64,000 nucleotides of DNA from CAZKVJ01 sp964556225 (GCA_964556225.1 CAZKVJ010000017.1:1-64000); one strand, 5' to 3'; positions 17,319 to 25,885 are shown, numbered from the stretch's first letter. A program made the numbers and translations. Notes: generated by a model not told the origin, from the letters alone.

Positions 17319-18854
17319 ATGGGCCGAGACGGGCGGACTCGATCGGTGGCGCGCCTCGGTGCCGTGGCGGGCGTGGGGATGGCCGTGGGGGTGGTCGTGC
17401 TGGTCGGCTGCGGCGGCGACGACGGTGGCGCCGGCGGGCGCCCGCTCTCCGCTCCTGCGCCGAGCACTGCCGCGCCCACCACGCCGTCCGCCCCATCGGC
17501 CACGGATGCCCCGACCGACCTCCCCTCGACCGCCGCGCCGTCTGCTTCACTCGAGGTGGTGCCGCCCGACGTGCCGGTCCAGCTGACGCTCCCCGAGCCG
17601 TCGGTCAGCTTCCCGCTCGACCTGTCGAGCACCACCGGCGCGCTCGTCGACCGCGACGGCCGACCGTTCCTGCTCCACGGTGATGCGGCCTGGTCGCTGA
17701 TCCTGCAGCTCGATCTGGACGAGGTCGACGACTACCTCGAGGCTCGCCGGCTCCAGGGCTTCAACACGCTCGTCGTGAACCTCATCGAGCACCACTTCGC
17801 CGACGACCCACCGAGGACCGTCGACGGCGTGGCCCCGTTCCTCGGCGGACAGCCGTTCGCCACGCCCAACCCCGCGTACCTCGACCACGCCGTCGAGGTC
17901 GTCCGACGGGCGGCAGCCAAGGGCTTCTTGGTGCTGCTCACCCCCGCGTATCTCGGCTACGACGGCGGCGACGAGGGCTGGTACCAGGACATGGTCGAGG
18001 CCGGCCCGAGTGCGCTGCGCGACTACGGCCGTGTGGTCGGCGAGCGCTTCGCGGCGGCCGGCAACGTCGTCTGGGTGCACGGCGGCGACTTCACGCCGCC
18101 GTCGGAGGGCCTCGAGCTGGTCGAAGCGGTCCGCGCCGGGATCATCGCCGGTGGCGCCACCCAGCTCGAGACCGCCCACTGGTCACCCGAGACGTCGGCA
18201 GCCGACGTGAGCGTGCCGTGGCTCGACCTCAACACCACCTACACCTACGGGCCGGTGCACGTCGCCAGCCGGCGGGACGAGCGGCGCAACCCCGCCATCG
18301 CACACTTCCTCTTCGAGAGCGCCTACGAGCAGGACATCAAGGAGACCACCCCACGTTCGATCCGCGCGCAAGCGTACGACGCCCTCCTCAGCGGGGCCAT
18401 CGGCGACGTCTACGGCCACGGCGACATCTGGCAGTTCCGCAGCACCTGGCGGGAGGCACTGACGGCCCAAGGCGCGCTCGACATGGCCCCGGTCCGGGCC
18501 CTGTTCGAGTGGCTGCCCTGGACGGAGCTCGTTCCCGACGTCGAGACCCGACTCGTCGCCGATGGTGGCGGCACCGAGGGCACGTGGGAGTTCGCCCCCG
18601 CTGCGGCGACGCCGGACGGCGCGACCACGGTCGTGTACGTCCCCTCGGAACGAGACGTCACCGTCGCCGTCAGCGGCGCAGGCGAGGTGTGGGCCGCCTG
18701 GTACGACCCCACCTCCGCACGGTTCGTCCCCGCCGACGCACGGCTCACGGAGACGGCGGCATTGCAGGTCGCCCACCCCGGACCGAATGCCGGCAGCGAC
18801 GAGGACTGGGTGCTCGTGGTGCGCCGCGCCGGGAGCTCGACGGGCAGTGGCTGA
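17319..18854 (+). CDS. Secreted DUF4038 glycosidase-like lipoprotein (second copy)
   Basis: The 511-residue paralogue of the protein at 6216-7640 shares GDAAWSLI, the KGFLVLLTPAYLGYDGGDEGW region (near residues 200-220) and a similar C-terminal beta domain ending DEDWVLVVR. A lipobox (VLVGCGG, Cys near residue 30) and an 80-residue Thr/Pro/Ala-rich linker precede the catalytic-type domain, so this copy stands further from the membrane. The stop overlaps the GT4 gene start by 8 bp, tying the two into one transcription unit. It probably acts on the exopolysaccharide; specificity is unknown. Confidence 0.85.
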   Translation: MGRDGRTRSVARLGAVAGVGMAVGVVVLVGCGGDDGGAGGRPLSAPAPSTAAPTTPSAPSATDAPTDLPSTAAPSASLEVVPPDVPVQLTLPEPSVSFPLDLSSTTGALVDRDGRPFLLHGDAAWSLILQLDLDEVDDYLEARRLQGFNTLVVNLIEHHFADDPPRTVDGVAPFLGGQPFATPNPAYLDHAVEVVRRAAAKGFLVLLTPAYLGYDGGDEGWYQDMVEAGPSALRDYGRVVGERFAAAGNVVWVHGGDFTPPSEGLELVEAVRAGIIAGGATQLETAHWSPETSAADVSVPWLDLNTTYTYGPVHVASRRDERRNPAIAHFLFESAYEQDIKETTPRSIRAQAYDALLSGAIGDVYGHGDIWQFRSTWREALTAQGALDMAPVRALFEWLPWTELVPDVETRLVADGGGTEGTWEFAPAAATPDGATTVVYVPSERDVTVAVSGAGEVWAAWYDPTSARFVPADARLTETAALQVAHPGPNAGSDEDWVLVVRRAGSSTGSG

Positions 18855-19989
18855 CGAGCGCATCCACTTGGCCATGGTGCTCGAGCAGCACCTCGGCCAC
18901 CGCACCTACGCCGAGCACCTGGAGCAGGTGATCGCCGCCACCACGGACATCGACGCCGTGATGGTCCCGGTCCGGTACGAAGCGCCGCCGGCGTGGGCGC
19001 GGGTCCCGATGCCCGACGGGGTTCGGTCCGTGCTGAGCGCCCGCCGGGAGATCGCCCAGGGCCTCGGCCAGCGCAACGCCGACGTGCACCTGTTCAACAC
19101 CCAGGTGCCGGCCGTCATCGGAGGCCGGAGGGGACGAGCCGTCCCGTACATAGTCGTGAGCGACGTGACGCCGATCCAGTACGACCGGATGGCCGCCGGG
19201 TACGGCCACCGCGCCGACCGCGCCGGCCCGATGGCCCGCGCGAAGCACCGCTGGAACCGCCACGTCGTCGGTCGCGCCTGTCGCGTGGTCTCGTGGAGCA
19301 CCTGGACCCGAGACTCCTTCGTCCACGACTACGGCGTCGACCCGGCCCGGACGGAGGTCATCGCTCCCGGCGTCGACGTCACTCGCTGGGCACCGTGTGA
19401 CCGCACCAACCGCGGCGGTCCCGTACGGATCCTGTTCGTCGGCGGTGACTTCCACCGCAAGGGTGGCGAGGACCTGCTCCACGCGTTCGGCAGGCTTCCC
19501 CATGGCCGCGCCGAGCTCACGCTCGTCACCAAGTCGTCCGTGCCGCGCGCGACCGGCGTCGAGGTCGTGGCCGACATCGAGCCGAACGACGAGCGTCTGG
19601 TGCAGCTCATGCGCACCAGTGACCTCTTCGTCCTCCCCAGCCGAGCCGAGACGTTCGGCATCGCTGCGGTCGAGGCCAGCGCCGCCGGGCTTCCCGTGAT
19701 CGTGACGAACGTGGGCGGGTTCCCCGACATCGTGGTCGACGGCCGAACCGGCCTCACGGTCGCGCCGGGTGATCGAGACGCGCTGTCACGGTCGCTGGCT
19801 CGACTCGTCGACGACGAAGCGCTTCGCCGCCGGCTCGGGGCCGCGGCCCGCCAGCGGGCGCTCGAGCACTTCGATGCGGCGGCGAACGGGCAGCGGCTGC
19901 TGGATCTCGTCCGCGCCTGCGCCCTCAGCGCGGCGCGCCCGCCCGGCGCGCCACGTCGGCCAGCAGCCCGACCAGCCGGCGGGCGTTGA
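18847..19989 (+). CDS. Family 4 glycosyltransferase (first of a convergent pair)
   Basis: The 380-residue GT-B enzyme has an N-terminal VLEQHLGHRTYAEHL motif, ILFVGGDFHRKGGEDLL at the start of the C-terminal donor domain (near residue 195), and the retaining-GT motif SRAETFGIAAVEASAAGLPVI near residue 262. It starts at a GTG overlapping the DUF4038 gene by 8 bp. The gene at 19925-21046 on the other strand is a paralogue with the same N-terminal motif, and their 3' ends overlap by 65 bp, so the last about 20 residues here (Ala/Pro/Arg-rich) are probably not part of the fold. Confidence 0.83.
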   Translation: MADERIHLAMVLEQHLGHRTYAEHLEQVIAATTDIDAVMVPVRYEAPPAWARVPMPDGVRSVLSARREIAQGLGQRNADVHLFNTQVPAVIGGRRGRAVPYIVVSDVTPIQYDRMAAGYGHRADRAGPMARAKHRWNRHVVGRACRVVSWSTWTRDSFVHDYGVDPARTEVIAPGVDVTRWAPCDRTNRGGPVRILFVGGDFHRKGGEDLLHAFGRLPHGRAELTLVTKSSVPRATGVEVVADIEPNDERLVQLMRTSDLFVLPSRAETFGIAAVEASAAGLPVIVTNVGGFPDIVVDGRTGLTVAPGDRDALSRSLARLVDDEALRRRLGAAARQRALEHFDAAANGQRLLDLVRACALSAARPPGAPRRPAARPAGGR

Positions 19990-21046
19990 GGCCAGCGTCG
20001 AGCCGTTCTTGCGCCAGGCGCTCGGCGCGGTCCCCGAGGCGCCGACGCAGCGAAGCATCGTCCACGAGCCGCTCCAACGACGCACGCAGCGCCCTGGGGT
20101 CGCCGACCGGGACGAGCACGCCGGTCTCGTCGTGTCTGACGACCTCACGGATCCCGCCCACGTCGGTCGAGACCATCGGCAGGCCCGCCGCCGCCGCCTC
20201 CGACAGCACCATCGGCAGACAGTCGCCGTGCGTCGGCAGGCAGAACACGTCGCACTGGTGGTACAGGTCGATGAGTCGCGAGTCGTTGGGGGTCAGCCCG
20301 CGGTGGACGGTGACCCCTTGCTCGCTCGCGATGCCGGCGGAGGTGACCAGGTGCAGCTCGACGGCACGATCCCCGGCGTGATGAAGCGCCCGGAACGCCT
20401 CGAGCAGGTCGAGACCCCCTTTTCGCTCCAGGTCTCCACCGACGAAGAGGATCCGCACGGGGCCCTCGCGCGCCTCCTGTGCGCGGGGGCGTGCCCACAT
20501 GGCGGTGATGACGCCAGGCGGGATGACCGTCACCCGTTCGACGTCGATCCCGTACCGGCGCCCGAGGTCGGCGCGCGCCCACTCGGACCACGTGACGAGG
20601 TGCGCAGCCCGCCTGAAGCACGCCCGGTGCAGCCGCTCCTTCAGCGCCTCAGCCCGCTCGCTGCCCACATGGTGGCCGTAGCTGGTGGCGAGGTCGTCGT
20701 ACTGGCGTGGGGTCGCATCGAGCGACACCACCGTCGGCACCCGGGCCATCCATCGCCGGTTGAGCATCGCCGGCACCTGGCTGTGGATGAACAAGGCGTC
20801 GGGCTCCCCATGGTCGTGTCGCAGCCGCCGCAGCGCCCGGCCGGCTCGCACACCGGCTCGCACCGTCCAGTTCCCGTACCCGGGGACCGCCCTGACCCAT
20901 CCGTCGACAGGAAACTCGACCGAGACGAAGCTGGCGACGATCCGCTCATCCTGCGGGACCAGGCGCATGAGGTTGTCGGCATGGGTCCGATGACCGAGCG
21001 TCTGCTCCAAGACGAAGCCGATGTGAGGCGCGCCGGGTGCCGTCAT
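19925..21046 (-). CDS. Family 4 glycosyltransferase (second of a convergent pair)
   Basis: The 373-residue GT-B enzyme has FVLEQTLGHRTHADNL near its N terminus, ILFVGGDLERKGGLDLL near residue 197 and THGDCLPMVLSEAAAAGLPMV near residues 265-285. It resembles its convergent neighbour throughout, which suggests duplication followed by inversion. Its ATG overlaps the stop of the GT2 gene at 21043 by 4 bp. It is likely another assembly enzyme of the locus. Confidence 0.83.
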   Translation of the reverse strand: MTAPGAPHIGFVLEQTLGHRTHADNLMRLVPQDERIVASFVSVEFPVDGWVRAVPGYGNWTVRAGVRAGRALRRLRHDHGEPDALFIHSQVPAMLNRRWMARVPTVVSLDATPRQYDDLATSYGHHVGSERAEALKERLHRACFRRAAHLVTWSEWARADLGRRYGIDVERVTVIPPGVITAMWARPRAQEAREGPVRILFVGGDLERKGGLDLLEAFRALHHAGDRAVELHLVTSAGIASEQGVTVHRGLTPNDSRLIDLYHQCDVFCLPTHGDCLPMVLSEAAAAGLPMVSTDVGGIREVVRHDETGVLVPVGDPRALRASLERLVDDASLRRRLGDRAERLAQERLDAGLNARRLVGLLADVARRAGAPR

Positions 21047-22044
21047 GGCGCGCTCGCCGGCACCCGGGCGTCGCGCACGGTGTCGAGGAACGCGCCGGCA
21101 CCACCCAGCTCCTCGGCCACGCCGCGGTAGTACTCGATGCCGTACAGGGCGCTGAGCGCGCCCCGGGTGAGCGACGCCGCCCGGTGCCCCGTGACGGTGG
21201 CACCGGCCCGGAGCGCGCGCTCGACGGATGGGCGCCAGCGCGGATGCTCGATGCACGCCGTCGTCAGCGTCCGAGACCAGCGGTGACGGTCGTGGAACTC
21301 GTCGGCGACGGCACCCAAGATCCACGCCTGGCCCGGCTCTCGGGAGAACGTCACGTCGTTGCGCCCGTAGGCGTGGGCGTTGGCGAGCCACGATCCGAAC
21401 GAGCGCTCTGCGTAGTGGTAGCCGACGGCGGCAGGCTCGAAGTGGAAGCGAAGGCCCCGCCGGGCCAAGCGGTAGGCCAGCTCCACATCCTCGGCCCGCC
21501 GGAACCGGGTGTCGAACCCGCCGGCGGCGACGACGTGGTGTCGGCGGACCGATGCGTTCCCTGTGTAGAACTGGCGCGCCGTCGGCTCGTAGTCGCCGCG
21601 TGCCATCGCCGCGTACTGCTTGGCCAGCATCTCCTGCTCCCAGCGCACCCATGGGCTCATCCGGTGGTCGGGCGGGTCGAGCATCGGCCCGATCACGACG
21701 GCGTCCTCGCCGAGGCGCTCGTGCGCAGCGACGTGCGTGCCGACCAGGGACGGCGCCGGCAGCACGTCGTCGTCGAGGAAGAGCACCAGATCGCCCGTGG
21801 CGATCTCGACACCCCGGTTGCGAGCCGCCGCCGGACCGGCGTTCGGCTGCGTGACGCCGATCACTGGGAGCGGCAGCGACGAGCCCCGTAGGAGGTCGTC
21901 GGTTCCGTCGGTGGACCCGTCGGAGACGACGATCACCTCGAGGTCGTCGAGGCCAACCTGGGCGGCAAGCCCCTCCAGCACCCGCCGGAGGCGCTCGACG
22001 CGGTTGAAGGTGGGGATCACGATGCTGACCGGCTCGCCGGGCAT
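21043..22044 (-). CDS. Family 2 glycosyltransferase
   Basis: The 333-residue enzyme begins EPVSIVIPTFNRVERL and has VVSDGSTDGT, FLDDDVLPAP near residue 92, and FRRAEDVELAYRLARRG near residue 183, the standard GT2 set. The C-terminal 100 residues are helical and may dock on the membrane. The ATG shares one base with the stop of the acyltransferase gene upstream (TGATG), and the stop overlaps the GT4 start by 4 bp, so three genes are coupled. Confidence 0.85.
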   Translation of the reverse strand: MPGEPVSIVIPTFNRVERLRRVLEGLAAQVGLDDLEVIVVSDGSTDGTDDLLRGSSLPLPVIGVTQPNAGPAAARNRGVEIATGDLVLFLDDDVLPAPSLVGTHVAAHERLGEDAVVIGPMLDPPDHRMSPWVRWEQEMLAKQYAAMARGDYEPTARQFYTGNASVRRHHVVAAGGFDTRFRRAEDVELAYRLARRGLRFHFEPAAVGYHYAERSFGSWLANAHAYGRNDVTFSREPGQAWILGAVADEFHDRHRWSRTLTTACIEHPRWRPSVERALRAGATVTGHRAASLTRGALSALYGIEYYRGVAEELGGAGAFLDTVRDARVPASAP

Positions 22045-22577
22045 CACAGCTCCCTGATCACACGGGCCGGCACACCGGCCGCCAGCGTGCGAGCCGGCAC
22101 GTCGTGGGTGACCACGCTGCCGGCGCCAACCGCGCTGTCGGCTCCGATCGACACACCGGGCAGCACGATCACGCGGGCCCCGAGCCACACGTTGTCCCCG
22201 ACGGTGATGGGAAGCGGCGTCGGGTGCTCAAGGCGGCGCTCGGGCTCGACACGGTGGAACGCCGTGTCCTGGATGATGCAGTACGGGCCGATCAGGCAGC
22301 GCTCACCGATCGACACGCGATCGATCGCGACCAGCGAGCACCCGAAGTTCACCAGCGTCCGGGGCCCGATCTCGAGCACGGCCCCTTCCTCGGCGACCAG
22401 CTCCAGCGGTGCCAGCGTCGACACGAGCTGCGCTCGCTCACCGATGGAGATCCGGCCCCGAGCGGTCACGACCGGCCGGCCTCGCAGGCGGACCCGAGCT
22501 CCGAGGTGATCCACCCCGCGGAGATGCCAGCGGGCGGCGATCGCCGCCAGCACGTCGCCCCGGTTCGGCGTACCCAT
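22044..22577 (-). CDS. Hexapeptide-repeat O-acetyltransferase
   Basis: The 177-residue left-handed beta-helix protein has repeats ISIGER, VSIGER and ITVGDN. It ends with the maltose/galactoside acetyltransferase signature IGADSAVGAGSVVTHDVPAR, with an active-site-like DTAFH near residue 107. It is the third acyltransferase of the locus and leads the short leftward operon with a GT2 and a GT4. An AGGACGGGG site lies a few bases before the ATG at 22577. Confidence 0.83.
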   Translation of the reverse strand: MGTPNRGDVLAAIAARWHLRGVDHLGARVRLRGRPVVTARGRISIGERAQLVSTLAPLELVAEEGAVLEIGPRTLVNFGCSLVAIDRVSIGERCLIGPYCIIQDTAFHRVEPERRLEHPTPLPITVGDNVWLGARVIVLPGVSIGADSAVGAGSVVTHDVPARTLAAGVPARVIREL

Positions 22578-22703
22578 CAACCCCGTCCTCGCAAGACCCT
22601 CATGATGACATGGCTCAGCGCGACGCTCCCGGCAAGGGGTTCGCAGACGTCGAGCGGGACCGACGCTAGGTTGCAGCCACCTCTGAGACGAGCAGACGCC
22701 TCC

Positions 22704-23852
22704 ATGACGCCGCCCCGGCCGCCGGCCCACCACCGACGCGGGAGTCGACTCCTCTCGTTGCTCGTCGCGCTCGGCCTGCCGGCGGCTGCCTGCGCCGACG
22801 GATCGGGCAGCCCTGAGCTCGCCGACCTCCGCACGAGCGTGCCGGCCACGTCGACCTCCACGATGCCGGCCATGTCGACCACGCCGCCCGCACCGACGGC
22901 GACGCCGTCCACCTCGACGGTCGCCGAGCAGCCGGCACCGGGACCGCTCATCAGCTGGCGCGGGTCGGAGCGCTTCCTGGTGGGCGCCAACCTCCCGTGG
23001 GTCGAGTGGGGATGCGACTTCGGGTGCGGGGACGCGGGCGGGGCCAGCAGCGAGGCCACCCAGCTGGTGCTGGCGGATGCCTTCACGGCAGCACGCGCGT
23101 CGGGGATCGAGCTGGTGCGGTGGTGGGTGTTCACGGACGGGCCGCGCCACTTCGTCCTCGACGAGCACGGACTCCCGACCGCCGTCAAGGCCGAGGTCGA
23201 CGTCGACCTCGACGCCGCGCTCGACGTCGCCGAGCTGTACCACATCGACTACGTGCTGACGCTGTTCCCGTCACCGACTGCGATCCCCGACTCCTGGCTC
23301 GGCTCCCAGCAGGCCCGGGCGCAAGTCGCCGCCGTGCTCGGTGACCTGTTCGCCCGCCATGCGGACTCCTCGCGCATCCACACCTGGCAGCTCTTCAACG
23401 AGCCCGAGTGGGACATCTGGAGCGGCAACGCAGCGGCGGACGAGGTGCGAGAGCTGGTGCACCTCGTCGCCGACGAGGTGCACCAGCACACGAACGCGTC
23501 GGTCAGCGTCGGCGGCGCCCGCCTCGACGGGCTGCCGATGTGGCAGGGGCTCGGCCTCGACTACCTCACGGTCCACTGGTACGACCACATGCGCAGCCGG
23601 AGGGAGTGCGTTCCGTGCACGACGTGGGTTGCGATCAGCAGCGCGGCCGAGGTCACCGAGCCGATCCTCATCGGTGAGATCTACCTGGGGAACGACATCG
23701 ACGCCGCGGCCCGCCTGCTCGACATCGCCGCTCGCGGCTATGCCGGCGCGTTCGGGTGGTCGCTGCTGCCCGATCGCACAGCGGACCACCTCGCCATCGA
23801 TCTCGACGCGGTGGCGGCCGCCGTGGACGAGCTCGGTGCCAGCCGCCGGTGA
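22704..23852 (+). CDS. Secreted clan GH-A-like glycoside hydrolase lipoprotein
   Basis: The 382-residue product has a signal peptide ending LPAAAC (lipobox Cys near residue 30), a Thr/Pro/Ser-rich linker to about residue 80, then a TIM-barrel-like region. The acid/base-type motif FNEPEWD lies near residue 232 and ILIGEIYLG near residue 322 is a candidate nucleophile strand. This pattern is that of clan GH-A (GH5/GH39-like) enzymes, but I cannot assign a family. It is the third secreted glycosidase-like protein in the polysaccharide locus. A TAGGTT box lies at 22667. Confidence 0.75.
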   Translation: MTPPRPPAHHRRGSRLLSLLVALGLPAAACADGSGSPELADLRTSVPATSTSTMPAMSTTPPAPTATPSTSTVAEQPAPGPLISWRGSERFLVGANLPWVEWGCDFGCGDAGGASSEATQLVLADAFTAARASGIELVRWWVFTDGPRHFVLDEHGLPTAVKAEVDVDLDAALDVAELYHIDYVLTLFPSPTAIPDSWLGSQQARAQVAAVLGDLFARHADSSRIHTWQLFNEPEWDIWSGNAAADEVRELVHLVADEVHQHTNASVSVGGARLDGLPMWQGLGLDYLTVHWYDHMRSRRECVPCTTWVAISSAAEVTEPILIGEIYLGNDIDAAARLLDIAARGYAGAFGWSLLPDRTADHLAIDLDAVAAAVDELGASRR

Positions 23853-23861
23853 GGCTCACCG

Positions 23862-24860
23862 TCAGCCGAAGTTGGCTGCGCCCACGCCCGGAGCGGCGCC
23901 GGCACGGACGACGAGGTTGTCCCAGTGCCAGGTGAAGCCGGCGATCGGCCCGTCCTTGGTCGGCGTGTAGCTGTCGTCGACGAAGATGACCCGGGCCGGA
24001 CCGTCGGGCAGCCGGCCGTCGACGACCTCGTGATAGACGCCGCCGTCACGCTCCTGTGCCACCGTCATCGTCCCGTTGCCGTTGTCCGTCAGGCAGTGGC
24101 GGTAGCGCCTCGCCTTGTCGTCCGTCGAGAACGGGTTCCACCAGTCGTCGAGCACCATCTCGCGACCGTTGAACACCACGAGCTTCTGCTGGAAGACCAC
24201 GCCCACCATGCCGCCCGAGTACTTGTTCGCCGTGCCGTCCACCGACTCGAAGTTCGGGTTGATGTACGCGAGCCCCTGCCGGTTCGCCTGGAACACGGTC
24301 TCGGGGACGACCACCATCTGCCACCACTTCCGGGCACCGAGATCAGTGAGGTTCACGTCCCAGCAGACCTCGTTGACATCGGTGAACGCTGTCGCCGGCG
24401 AGAAGGCCACGATGCTGTAGCCGTCGACGTCGCCCATCGACGTCATGAGGTGATCCTTGCAGAGGTAGAAGGACTCCTCCGGATGGTCGGCGTGCAGCGT
24501 GCGACTCGTCGTCGGGCCGTTGCAGGCCATGTCGTGATCACCGGGCCAGGTGCCATGAGCGTCATGGCCGCCGGCGAAGCCGGCCTCCAGGTTCCGGTGA
24601 TGGACCGCCGTCACGAGGCGCTCGAGGCCCTGGTTGCCAGTGAACGCGAGCGCCCACTCGCCCGCGGTCGTCACCACCGAGCTCGGTGGGCTGGCGGTGC
24701 TCGTCGTGGGGGCGGCCGTAGAGGGTGAGCGTGGATCCGGCGCCGGGGTCCCCGGTGAGGGACCCCGGCACGTCGTGAGCGTGAACACCAGCCCGCCGGT
24801 CAGGCCGAGGCGGGTGATCGCTTGCCAGCCACGCACCCGTCGGGGTGCCGAGCGGATCAT
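23862..24860 (-). CDS. Secreted protein of unknown function
   Basis: The 332-residue protein has a basic N terminus, a hydrophobic segment and then TTCRGPSPGTP, followed by a Thr/Ser/Pro linker to about residue 65. The rest is rich in Trp, Asp and aromatic residues and looks like a beta-sandwich (WHWDNLVV at the end). I do not recognise the family; a carbohydrate-binding or lyase-like fold is a guess. The same FTL-x-TC signal type occurs in the neighbouring lytic-transglycosylase-like protein. The ATG follows that gene's stop by 4 bp, so the two are co-transcribed. Confidence 0.7.
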   Translation of the reverse strand: MIRSAPRRVRGWQAITRLGLTGGLVFTLTTCRGPSPGTPAPDPRSPSTAAPTTSTASPPSSVVTTAGEWALAFTGNQGLERLVTAVHHRNLEAGFAGGHDAHGTWPGDHDMACNGPTTSRTLHADHPEESFYLCKDHLMTSMGDVDGYSIVAFSPATAFTDVNEVCWDVNLTDLGARKWWQMVVVPETVFQANRQGLAYINPNFESVDGTANKYSGGMVGVVFQQKLVVFNGREMVLDDWWNPFSTDDKARRYRHCLTDNGNGTMTVAQERDGGVYHEVVDGRLPDGPARVIFVDDSYTPTKDGPIAGFTWHWDNLVVRAGAAPGVGAANFG

Positions 24861-24864
24861 GAGA

Positions 24865-25686
24865 TCACCAACCCGAGAACTCGGGTGCGGTCCACTTCCG
24901 CTGGTTCATCCAGTCCTGCACCCGGCCGATGTAGGTCCGCGACTCGGGCGTGTACCAACCGGCGAACCAGCGTCCGACGCAGCCCCAGGCGTCACCGGGC
25001 ACGTAGGGCACGGTCTTCTCCCACGGGTTGAGGTAGGTGATCCCGCCTTCGAAGCACTCCCGCCACACTGCGTAGGCGTAGTCGACGTTGTACGCGGAGG
25101 ACCGCAGCGCATTGCCGTCCTGGAACGCCTCCGTGTGCCAGTAGTAGCCCACCTGCATCAGCCCGACGTGCTCGGAGCACGATCCGCCGGTGCGCAGCGG
25201 CGGGTAGCAGTGGTCGGTCTCCCAGGTCTCGGCACCGAGCGTCGACTGCTGCCACCACGACTCGATCGCCACCTGGGCCCGCACGATGTCCTCGTCGATG
25301 CCCCACTTGCAGGCCACCCACTGGAGGATCTCGTCGGTGGAGCCGTTGAAGGCTCCGTCGACGCGCGGGTAGCGGGCGTTGGGTGCGGTGCCCCTCGTCG
25401 CGTTCGCCACGGCGTTCTCCGGCTTGATCTCGGCGGCCGGCCGAACCCGCGATGCGCACTCCGCGCCGCTCGGCAGCGCCGAACCCGGTGGCAGCGTCGA
25501 GAAGTGACCCGTCGGCGACGGCGGGGGTGACGGCGGCGGCGGCTGGCAGGTCGCCAGCGTGAACAGCAGTCCTCCGGCCAGGCTGAGGTTCACGGCGCCG
25601 CGCCAGCGCGAACGAGATCGGCGGGTCAGTCGTTGGAACAGGTTCGGGCTCGCAGCGCGAGCGTCGTTCGGATCGAGCCAGGTCAT
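24865..25686 (-). CDS. Secreted lytic transglycosylase-like (SLT fold) protein
   Basis: The 273-residue product has a hydrophobic signal (about residues 30-46) ending LATCQPPPP and a Pro-rich linker. The lysozyme-like core has a catalytic-glutamate candidate in QVAIESWWQQS, then HVGLMQVGYYW (compare GLMQI in SLT enzymes) and an AYNVDYAYAV helix. It should cleave peptidoglycan glycan strands, or possibly another beta-1,4-linked polymer. An AGGAGG site 7 nt before the ATG at 25686 sets the start. Its upstream region is shared with the ETF operon and holds two CATTACGGTT repeats. Confidence 0.78.
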   Translation of the reverse strand: MTWLDPNDARAASPNLFQRLTRRSRSRWRGAVNLSLAGGLLFTLATCQPPPPSPPPSPTGHFSTLPPGSALPSGAECASRVRPAAEIKPENAVANATRGTAPNARYPRVDGAFNGSTDEILQWVACKWGIDEDIVRAQVAIESWWQQSTLGAETWETDHCYPPLRTGGSCSEHVGLMQVGYYWHTEAFQDGNALRSSAYNVDYAYAVWRECFEGGITYLNPWEKTVPYVPGDAWGCVGRWFAGWYTPESRTYIGRVQDWMNQRKWTAPEFSGW

Positions 25687-25780
25687 CCGTGGCCTCCTCA
25701 GCAGTCCTTCACGTTCTGTTCGCCCGCGTCGCCCACTGGTATCGGCCGCACCCCCGCCGTGATGAGCGCTCCGAAGCACT

Positions 25781-25801
25781 CATTACGGTTTCATTACGGT
25801 T
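25781..25801. promoter_or_regulatory. Candidate operator: two CATTACGGTT repeats at 11-bp spacing
   Basis: CATTACGGTT is present at 25781-25790 and again at 25792-25801, an exact 10-bp direct repeat with an 11-bp period, between the divergent lytic-transglycosylase-like gene and the ETF operon. It is AT-richer than its surroundings. The arrangement fits a dimeric regulator binding in tandem; no regulator can be named. Confidence 0.45.
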
Positions 25802-25872
25802 GCTCGGCACCCTAGCGGGCCGGCGCCGGCCGTGCACAGCGCCGCGAAGGAGATCCGACGGCCCGCCCCCAC

Positions 25873-25878
25873 TAGCCT
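25873..25878 (+). promoter_or_regulatory. TAGCCT -10 box, 7 nt before the ETF alpha start
   Basis: This is the same hexamer as that before the OYE-type gene at 831, here ending 7 nt before ATG 25886 with no Shine-Dalgarno sequence. It suggests a leaderless transcript starting the electron-transfer operon. Confidence 0.5.
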
Positions 25879-25885
25879 GCCGCCG

